Assembly: GCA_964517665.1 (NCBI GenBank)
Contig: CAZFCY010000211.1
Span: forward strand, 1-7,539
Length of the DNA stretch: 7,539 bases
From: Congregicoccus sp964517665
GTDB lineage: Bacteria > Verrucomicrobiota > Verrucomicrobiia > Opitutales > Opitutaceae
Direction of reading: 5' to 3'
A program made the translations under genes and the position numbers. Numbering within the stretch: the stretch's first letter is position 1; every line of letters begins with the position of its first letter. A model generated the notes under the pieces. It did not search any database, had not been told where the DNA came from, and was given only the letters and a program-made list of their open reading frames with translations. Positions 1 through 6,400 of the stretch are shown piece after piece.

Positions 1-1
1 C

Positions 2-1465
2 ACGCTCCGGCTCCTCGCCCTGACCCGCGAGCGCCTCGAGGGTTCGCCCAACAAATCCCATCCCTCGTGGATCGAAGCCCACACCCGGCTCACCGCCCTC
101 GTCGCCCGGCTCGAGTCGCGCGCGAAACCCACGGCCGGCGCGCCCGCGACGCCGGCTCCCGCTCCGGCCGCACGGCCGGCGGGCGCGGCCCAGGCAGCCG
201 CCACTCCGCAGATGATCTCGCAACAGCGCGTGCGCATCCAGCGCCTGACCCGCGAGATGGCAAGCGCGTCCGACACGCTGGACAAGGGCGGGGTCGCGCC
301 GTTTCAGGACGCCGGCTACGTCGCGAAACAGACCGCCCTCGTCGCCCGCTTCAAGGAAACGCTCGCCGGCTTCTCCGATTTCCCCGCCGATCCGGACGTG
401 GTCGAAGCGGGCGGCGCGCTCACGAAATTTGAGAACATGATCGCCTTCGGCCAAAACCATGCCGCGCAGGCGATGGCGAAGGTCGGCGACGCGCAGGCCC
501 GGCTGCGGACGCTCGATCAACAGATGCCCCGGGCCCCGCAACCTCCACCCTGGCCGTACGCGGGAAATTCCGTGCAGGAGTGGATCGTCGCCCTCGCCAG
601 GACACGCCAGGCCGCGGCCGAAAACCTCCAACAGCTCGCCTTCATCCGCGACAACGCCTACCTGCCGGGCCAGCGGGGCACCGTCGAAGAAGGCGCCGCC
701 TACGATATGCAGGACGTCCAGCGCATCGACGCCGGCCTCCGCAAGACCGTGAGCGACATCGACCAGTCGCTGGAGCGGTTCTCCGCCGATCTGGACCTTC
801 AGGTCGCCGACCTCGCCAACACCCTCGCCCACCTCGACCGCCTCGATCCCGCCCGCGAGCACGATCAGGCCAACGCCTTCCTCGGCGCGGGCAAGGCCGC
901 CGAACTGCGCGCGCGCCTCGCCGGCGCGCGCCACCTCGCCACCGTCGCGGTCGGCTACGACCGGCAGCTCGGGCGCGAACAACTCGCGGCCCACACCGCG
1001 ATGCTCGAAAGAGTCGAAAACACCGCCTCCGCTTTCGACGCCAAACACGCCCGCGCCCGCCAGCTCGTCCGCATGCCCAAAGCCGCCTCCACCGACAAGG
1101 CCCTCGTCGCGATCGCACGCGAGACGCTCAAAACCCCGGGCTACGAAACAGGCCCGATCCGGCGGCTCGTCGTCAACACGGACAAGGTCCGCCGCGAGAA
1201 AAAGACGACCGAAACGGAATTCGACAAAATCGAGGTCGGCCTCGGCGGCTCCGTCAAACTGACCGGAACCGGCACCACCTACACCTACTCGTGGGAGCAG
1301 TTCCAGGTGGCGACCGCCGAACCGGTGGGCGACACCTTCCACATCTTCTACAACACCCTCAAACGCTTCACCTCCGGCGGCCCCACCACCCCGCTCGACC
1401 GCTGGATCCTCGCCGAACGCATCCAGAGCAGCGAGATCCCGGAAGCCAACATCGACCGCGACTGA
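2..1465 (+). CDS. Partial (5' end missing) alanine-rich helical protein of unknown function
   Basis: The reading frame is open from the left edge to a TGA at 1463-1465, giving 487 visible residues; the true start lies outside the window. The ATG at 212 is internal, because the same frame continues upstream as sensible protein. Visible residues 1-40 are charged and helical. Residues about 41-69 form an Ala/Pro linker rich in PA pairs. A long stretch (about 70-390) is rich in Ala, Leu, Gln, Arg and Glu with heptad-like spacing, suggesting several helical bundles or coiled coils. The last 110 residues change character: a charged helix (RRLVVNTDKVRREKKTTETE), a Gly/Thr beta-like segment (GGSVKLTGTGTTYTYSW), then FHIFYNTLKRFTSGGPTTPL and a C-terminal RWILAERIQSSEIPEANI. 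This tail looks like a folded, conserved domain, but I cannot name it. No membrane helix is visible. No function is assigned; a structural or cell-envelope-associated role is possible but unsupported. Confidence 0.85.
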   Translation, partial: TLRLLALTRERLEGSPNKSHPSWIEAHTRLTALVARLESRAKPTAGAPATPAPAPAARPAGAAQAAATPQMISQQRVRIQRLTREMASASDTLDKGGVAPFQDAGYVAKQTALVARFKETLAGFSDFPADPDVVEAGGALTKFENMIAFGQNHAAQAMAKVGDAQARLRTLDQQMPRAPQPPPWPYAGNSVQEWIVALARTRQAAAENLQQLAFIRDNAYLPGQRGTVEEGAAYDMQDVQRIDAGLRKTVSDIDQSLERFSADLDLQVADLANTLAHLDRLDPAREHDQANAFLGAGKAAELRARLAGARHLATVAVGYDRQLGREQLAAHTAMLERVENTASAFDAKHARARQLVRMPKAASTDKALVAIARETLKTPGYETGPIRRLVVNTDKVRREKKTTETEFDKIEVGLGGSVKLTGTGTTYTYSWEQFQVATAEPVGDTFHIFYNTLKRFTSGGPTTPLDRWILAERIQSSEIPEANIDRD

Positions 1466-1489
1466 GCGAAAAACGCCGGCCGGAGGCCG
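1466..1489. repeat. Copy 1 of a 24-bp intergenic repeat
   Basis: This 24-bp stretch matches 1588-1611 at 23 of 24 positions; the only difference is C at 1480 versus T at 1602. Both copies contain A5, CGCCGG and CGGAGGCCG in order. The copies are 122 bp apart in the same orientation. The first copy starts directly after the TGA of the upstream gene, so it lies wholly outside coding sequence. It may belong to a dispersed REP-like family, but that needs a genome-wide search. Confidence 0.7.
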
Positions 1490-1490
1490 G
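1469..1490 (-). terminator. Terminator-like hairpin plus T5 on the - strand, distal copy
   Basis: Read leftwards, 1490-1476 forms a perfect 6-bp GC stem (CCGGCC / GGCCGG) with a TCC loop, followed after two bases by TTTTT (1473-1469). This is the layout of a weak intrinsic terminator for leftward transcription, and it would stop read-through of the anti-sigma operon before it enters the convergent gene. Read rightwards, the A5 precedes the stem, so it would not act as an intrinsic terminator for the upstream + strand gene. Confidence 0.4.
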
Positions 1491-1516
1491 AGCGCCAACC
1501 CGACAACAAAGGTGGT

Positions 1517-1535
1517 CGCGGTCGTCCCGACCGCG
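1517..1535. repeat. Perfect 8-bp inverted repeat, CGCGGTCG / CGACCGCG
   Basis: Bases 1517-1524 and 1528-1535 are exact reverse complements, separated by TCC. It lies between the two copies of the 24-bp repeat, about 50 bp after the stop of the + strand gene. It could form a stable hairpin in RNA from either strand. No T-run follows on either side, so it is not a clear terminator; it may be part of a composite REP-like element. Confidence 0.6.
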
Positions 1536-1587
1536 CTGCTGCGCGCGCACACCACGACAAAACCGCGCCCCCTTCGACAAGCTGCGC

Positions 1588-1611
1588 GCGAAAAACGCCG
1601 GTCGGAGGCCG
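1588..1611. repeat. Copy 2 of the 24-bp intergenic repeat
   Basis: Second copy of the element at 1466-1489, with one substitution (T at 1602). It is preceded by CTTCGACAAGCTGCGC (1572-1587), whose first part recalls a short motif often seen in dispersed intergenic repeats of high-GC bacteria. The flanks of the two copies are unrelated beyond the repeat boundaries, which suggests a discrete element rather than a larger tandem duplication. Confidence 0.7.
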
Positions 1612-1613
1612 AC
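1591..1613 (-). terminator. Terminator-like hairpin plus T5 on the - strand, proximal copy
   Basis: Read leftwards, 1613-1601 forms a 5-bp stem (GTCGG / CCGAC) with a CCT loop, then CGGCG and TTTTT (1595-1591). It lies about 48 bp past the TAA of the anti-sigma gene, a reasonable place for the operon terminator. The stem is short and the 5-base gap to the T-run is not ideal, so a function is plausible rather than shown. Confidence 0.4.
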
Positions 1614-1629
1614 GTCCACCGCGGAGCGC

Positions 1630-1649
1630 GCGATCGCGCATGCGATCGC
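1630..1649. repeat. Inverted repeat of GCGATCGC around a GCAT loop
   Basis: GCGATCGC occurs at 1630-1637 and 1642-1649 with GCAT between. Each arm is itself a palindrome, so the arms are both direct and inverted repeats. The site begins 11 bp past the stop of the - strand anti-sigma gene. It can form an 8-bp hairpin and could assist termination or protect the mRNA 3' end. No T-run follows on the - strand. Confidence 0.6.
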
Positions 1650-1660
1650 CGCCGGCCGCT

Positions 1661-2854
1661 TTACGGCCCTTCGATCACGACCGGGCCGGTCGGTTGCGCG
1701 GGAGCGATTCCCGGTTCGATCGTGATGAGGATGCGACTGGCCGCATCGACGCCCGGCGGGATGCGAAAGACCAGACCGCCCGAGCCGCCCGCGAGGACGG
1801 CCGGCACTTCGCCGACCGGGCTGTATCCCGTTTCCCCCGCCTCCTGCAGCCAGAGTTGCATGCTTCCGCCGGACGGAAGCACCGGCAGGTTGTAGAGATC
1901 GAGATAGCCGAGGCGCTGCGCGTTGTTGAGCGCGGCCATGGCGAACGGCGACGACTCGGTCGCGGCAATGTCGACGCGCGGCTCCTCGGTCATGACGATG
2001 TCGGGAGAAAGGCTCTCGAATCCGTCCGTGCTGAAACGCCAGCGATCCGGCAGCAGGGCAAGGCCGGCCTCGGGCACGAGTTCCCGCGCGCGGTCCCACA
2101 AGCCGATGCTGACGCCCGCCCCGGCGTCCGCGCCGCGCAACTCGGCCGTCCAGATGGCGGGGCGTTGCGTGTCGAGGAGGCCGGAATTGATCAACGGCAA
2201 CACCGCGCGCGCCAGATCGTCGTACTCGCCCGCGAGCTTCCGGTAGTCGGCCGCCAGGCGCTGGGCGCGCGCGCGGGACTCCGTCAACTCATCGACCGCG
2301 CTGGCCGGCGCCGCCTGCGTCCGCCCGGCGTTGTTCTGTGTAGTTGAATTCCCATTACGCATCGCGACGCCGGCCGCGTCGCCGGCGGAGCCGCCGTCGT
2401 CATCGCGCGCGCCCGGTTGCGCGTCGCCGCGCGACGCGGCGATCTGCGGCCGGGCGGTCTCCCCGCCCCGCTGCGGCGCGCGCGGCCAGAACCATTGCGC
2501 GAGGTTGATCGCAAAGAGCAGGGCCGCCGCGACCGGCCATGCCACCCGCCACCAGGAAACCGTGGAATCGGAGCCGGCAGCCGCCGCGACCGACGGCGCG
2601 GCCACGCTCGCGCCAGGCGATGCCGCCTCCGGAGAAGCCACGCGCTGCTCGATGCCCGCCCAGATGTGCGCCGGAAGTTCCCGGGGCGCGCTCGCGTCGA
2701 AGGCAAGCGCGGCAAAGCCGTCGGCGCAGTTTCTCACCTCCTGCTGGAGTTCGGCTGAACGCGAGAGCTGGACCTCGAACGTCGCGCGGCCGGCCTCGTC
2801 GAGTTCGCCAAGGACGTAAAGCGGAATGGTGTCGCGCAGGTCTTCAGGAATCAT
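1661..2854 (-). CDS. Membrane-anchored RskA-type anti-sigma factor
   Basis: A 397-aa protein expected to hold the adjacent ECF sigma factor inactive at the membrane. The N-terminal cytoplasmic domain (1-75), with PLYVLGELDEAG and an acidic helical stretch, resembles the anti-sigma domain of the RskA family; a zinc HxxxCxxC motif is absent. One transmembrane helix lies at about 101-123 (WWRVAWPVAAALLFAINLAQ). An extra-cytoplasmic low-complexity linker rich in Ala, Gly, Asp and Asn follows (124-185), then a probable coiled coil (about 186-220). The C-terminal region (about 305-397) has the RskA pattern: MQLWLQEAG, PVGEV, VFRIPPG, LITIEPG and PTGPVV. The ATG at 2854 lies inside the end of the sigma gene (11-bp overlap) and has no clear Shine-Dalgarno sequence, which suggests translational coupling. 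In known RskA systems, release of sigma follows stepwise proteolysis; this is assumed by family, not visible here. The protein is longer than typical RskA proteins because of the linker and the middle region. Confidence 0.88.
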   Translation of the reverse strand: MIPEDLRDTIPLYVLGELDEAGRATFEVQLSRSAELQQEVRNCADGFAALAFDASAPRELPAHIWAGIEQRVASPEAASPGASVAAPSVAAAAGSDSTVSWWRVAWPVAAALLFAINLAQWFWPRAPQRGGETARPQIAASRGDAQPGARDDDGGSAGDAAGVAMRNGNSTTQNNAGRTQAAPASAVDELTESRARAQRLAADYRKLAGEYDDLARAVLPLINSGLLDTQRPAIWTAELRGADAGAGVSIGLWDRARELVPEAGLALLPDRWRFSTDGFESLSPDIVMTEEPRVDIAATESSPFAMAALNNAQRLGYLDLYNLPVLPSGGSMQLWLQEAGETGYSPVGEVPAVLAGGSGGLVFRIPPGVDAASRILITIEPGIAPAQPTGPVVIEGP

Positions 2855-3440
2855 GTCGGGAAAGGAATTGGCGCAACCGCAGCATGCCGCGGCGCAGATG
2901 AGTTTTCACAGTGCCCAGGGGCAATCCTGTGCGTGAGGCGGTCTCGGCCTGGGTGAGGCCGTCGAAAAAAACATGCGCGACACACGCGCGCTCGACCGGA
3001 CGCAACAGGCCGAGCAGCGAACCGATGTCGGTGCCCGCGGCCTCGGTCGCTTCGCCGGTGTCGTGCCGGTCCGTGACGACGTGATCCGCGAACTCCGGCT
3101 CGCTCGAGGCAAAGTTGGCCGCGAGATCCGGGCGGCGACGACGGCGGCGCAGGCGATCGAGGCAACTGCTCCGCGTCATGATCACCAGCCACGCCCAGAC
3201 CGAGGCGCGGCGCGGGTCGTAGTCGCGAGCCTTGCGCCAGACGCGCACGAAGACGTCCTGCGTGACCTCCTCGGCCTCGTGAGCGTCGCCGAGCATGCGC
3301 CTCGAGAAGGCGAAGACCTTGCCGGCGTGGCGGTCGTACAACTCGCGCAGGGCTTCAGTCTCGCCGCGCGCGACGCGGTTGACGCAATCGACATCGAGCA
3401 GGTCGTTCGCGGCCCGAAGGGCTGGAGGATCGATGGTCAC
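2844..3440 (-). CDS. ECF-type RNA polymerase sigma factor
   Basis: A 198-aa sigma-70 family factor of the extracytoplasmic-function class. Region 2 spans about 33-100: LRELYDRHAGKVFAFSRRML, then EAEEVTQDVFVRVWRKA (core binding and -10 contacts) and WLVIMTRSSCLDRLRRR. A short acidic linker (about 108-140) follows. Region 4 spans about 145-193: LRPVERACVAHVFFDGLTQA, then the helix-turn-helix TASRTGLPLGTVKTHLRRGM, which reads the -35 element. Region 3 is absent, as usual for this class. The start is GTG at 3440: the frame is closed by a TGA at 3470-3468, with no ATG between, and this start leaves a complete region 2. No good Shine-Dalgarno sequence precedes it. The gene lies 19 bp after the large exported protein gene and overlaps the anti-sigma gene by 11 bp, so the pair is almost certainly cognate. 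Its layout resembles SigK-type factors paired with RskA, but I do not assign a symbol. Confidence 0.92.
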   Translation of the reverse strand: MTIDPPALRAANDLLDVDCVNRVARGETEALRELYDRHAGKVFAFSRRMLGDAHEAEEVTQDVFVRVWRKARDYDPRRASVWAWLVIMTRSSCLDRLRRRRRRPDLAANFASSEPEFADHVVTDRHDTGEATEAAGTDIGSLLGLLRPVERACVAHVFFDGLTQAETASRTGLPLGTVKTHLRRGMLRLRQFLSRHDS

Positions 3441-3459
3441 GGAAGATCGGGGGGCGGGG

Positions 3460-6400
3460 TTATTCGATCACGTAGATTTCGAGCAACGCGAGTCCGTCTC
3501 CGGCCTCGACGTCGGAGATGGCGACCGCCGTGTAAACGCCGGGCGGGAGGGAAACCAGAAGCGCGGCATCGGCCGAGCCGGGTTCGAGGGGGAAGGCGCC
3601 CGCCCTGGCGGCGGCTTCGGCGATGGATTCGCGTTCGGCCGGCGTGGAGCCCCAGTCGTCGTTGGCCGCGAGCGTCGCCGCGCCGCGGTGCAGGGTCAGC
3701 GCCGGATCGACCGCGGCCTCGTCTCCGACGAAACCCGACAATCCCGGACCGATCGCGCGGATGAGCACGCGCGACTCGCGATCGCCCGCGACGACGAAGC
3801 CGCCGATGAGCGGCGACTGCGCGGAGATCCGCGCGCGCCCGGAAAAGTTGCGCAACGACAACTCGTCGCCGGCGGAAAACACCTCGCCCAGCATCGTCCC
3901 TTCCGCCTCTTCGGCGCGGGCCTCGACCTGAAGATGATACCGGCCCGGCGCCAGCGCGGGATGGAGCATCTGGTCGTTTCCCGACTGAAACCCGAGTTCG
4001 GGGAAAAAGGCCCCGACCGAGCGCGCCGCCTCGATCACATCGGGATGGCTCGCCCCGGTCTGATCGCGAACCACGCGATACGCCTCGGGCGCGAGCACTT
4101 CCACGCCATCCGTTCCCAACAACCGCGTGGCCAGCGCCTCCGCCGGATCCGGCACGCCGAAGTCCGCCAGCGCCGGGCCGAGGCCGCGCGCGAGCAAGCC
4201 TCCGGGACCGCCGCCGGCCACCACGAATCCAACCATGAGCGTGTCCGCGCCCCGCGCGCCGAAGGCGCGGATCGAGCCGTTCACGAGACGCGCCGGGAGC
4301 GCGTCCACCACGAGCCGCCACGACAGAAAAATGTTCGAGCCGTCCTCGAATCCGAGCCGCGCGCTGAAGACGGCGCCATCGTGCGCTTCGCTCACGATGA
4401 AGGAAAAGATCCCGGTCTCGCCGCCCGCCACCGGAGCGCCATTCACGAGCCATTGAAAGGAAACCGGCACGCCGGACCACGGCACGCGCAGGGAGATTGT
4501 ATCCCCGATCTGGATACGGCCGCGCGGAGCCTCGATCGCGATCTCCGGCGCCTCCACACTCTGCCAGCGCTGGATCCGGACCGGCTCCACGCCAGCCCCG
4601 GTTTCCAGCCGCATCAACCACGCGCCATCGCGCGAAGCCGTCGCCGCGGGCCGGGGTGGCTCCGGCGCGAGCGCTTCCCCGGGAATGTTCAACTCGGGCA
4701 GCCCGTCCGGTCGCAGCCAGGCGATCGAGGCATCCCCCGCCGGAGTCACGAGCGCGCCCGCGACTTCGATCAAGCCGTTGTCGAGTATCCGGATATCGGA
4801 TACAAATGTGCCGTCCCCGAGCCAGCCGCCCCAGCGCGGATCGACCCTCCCATCGATCGTCAGGCGGGCGACTCCGGGCGAATGCGCGCCGTTGAGCACA
4901 TCGAAGCCGCCGGCCACGAAAACGCCATCGGGCCCCCTGGCGATCCGCCGGACGCCTCCGGTCCCGGGCCCGGCGCGCGACGAGGCGAGATCGATCGTTT
5001 CCACCGCGAGGCCGGTCTCATCGAGTCGATGCAGCGCATCCCGCGACGAGCGCCGCGCCAATGCCCAAGCCCCCACTCCACCACGGCCGCTCACCGCGTC
5101 GCGCAGCTCGAGGGAAACACCATCCGCGGCCCGGGCGCGAAACGACGCGTCCACTTCGCCCGAGGGCGCGATCCGCACGAGGTCGGAGGCGACGGCGAGA
5201 TCCGCGTTGGAACCGCCCGGCACGAACACGAGGAGGTTCTCGTCGGCGTCAAGCCAGGCCCCGCGCGGCGTCAGCCATTCACTCTCGCTCACCAGAAGCG
5301 GCTGGACCGCGCCATCCGGCCGAATCCGGGCGAGGAGCGGCTCCCCGCCTTCGATCGACGCGGCCGGAGCAGCCAACCTCCCCTCGTCGTAGATAAAAAT
5401 CGGCGGCGGCGGCGAGATCGCCAACAGGCTTTCGTCCTCCAGAATGGAAAGCAGATCGGCCGACGTCCACGGCAGCGTATCCATTTCCTGGACACGCCCG
5501 TTCGCATCGACGACGGCCAGGCCCGGCGCGTATTCCCCGTCCGCCTCGTTGAACCAGCCTTCGACCACGACCGAGCCATCCGACAACGCGGCGATTCTGC
5601 GCGCCATTCCCGGCCGAACCGCCTCGGCTTCGAAGGTCTCGTCCACTTCGCCGCCGGCCAGGAAACGCGCGACGCGCAGCGCCTGCCGTCCGCTCGTCGT
5701 CTGGCGGATCTCGCCCCACCACGCGCCGTTTCCGTCACGCCTCAACCAGAGCACCTGTCTTCCTTCCTCGTCTGCGAATTTCGATCCGCTCACCTCGCCG
5801 TTTGCATCGACGTGAACGACGCCGCCGAACGTCTCGTCCACGAAATGAGCGATGCATTCGACGCCGCCCAGATCGTCCGGCGCGAGGCTCCACACGCGAG
5901 GCGGCATCCAGATGATCGTGATCACCCATCCCGGAAGATTCTCCGACACCAGCGGCAGCTCCGCCGCAAAAGTCTCGTCGCGCGTGCCGTCGGCGAGCAG
6001 CCGCGCCAGCCGCAGCCGGTAGACGTCCGTCATCGATGCCGGCTCGGCAAAGACGAGCCGCCCCGCGGCATCCAAGGCAAACGCATGCGCGCCGTAAAGC
6101 GGACCCGAGTCGGGAAAAACGTGAGCCGCAAACGCGGGATCGACCGACCCATCCTCGAGAAGCCGGCACGCCCGGCGCGCATACTGCGGGACATTCCCGA
6201 TCTCCTCGTATGCCGCCGTGATCACGATCCAGCGGCCATCCGGCAGCGCGATCGCCCGTTCGAACGAGCCGGCCGCGCCGAACGTGAACGAGGCATCGAC
6301 GCTTCCATCCGGTTCGAGCTGCGCAACGTTGGTTTTCTCCACTCCGCCCAGCGAGGTGAACTGGCCCGCCACGAGCATCCGGCCGCCCGCGCCGGGAAAG

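Noticed and set aside
1466..1611. CRISPR array or insertion-sequence ends
   Set aside because: There are only two repeat copies, the 98-bp spacing between them is too long for a CRISPR spacer, and no transposase, cas gene or target-site duplication is present.
580..1725. 381-aa + strand open frame overlapping the first gene
   Set aside because: It is almost entirely Arg/Pro/His low complexity, the typical off-frame reading of a high-GC gene, and runs through the hairpin-rich intergenic region.
1640..2347. 235-aa + strand open frame opposite the anti-sigma gene
   Set aside because: Its composition is that of an antisense shadow, and the opposite strand carries a complete RskA-type protein with a transmembrane helix.
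2973..3764. 263-aa + strand open frame opposite the sigma factor and the end of the exported protein
   Set aside because: It crosses two convincing genes on the other strand and shows no domain.
3437..4621. 394-aa open frame on the - strand in another frame of the exported-protein gene
   Set aside because: It is Arg/Gly-rich with no domain, and overlaps the well-supported Ig-like and C-terminal domains of the real frame.
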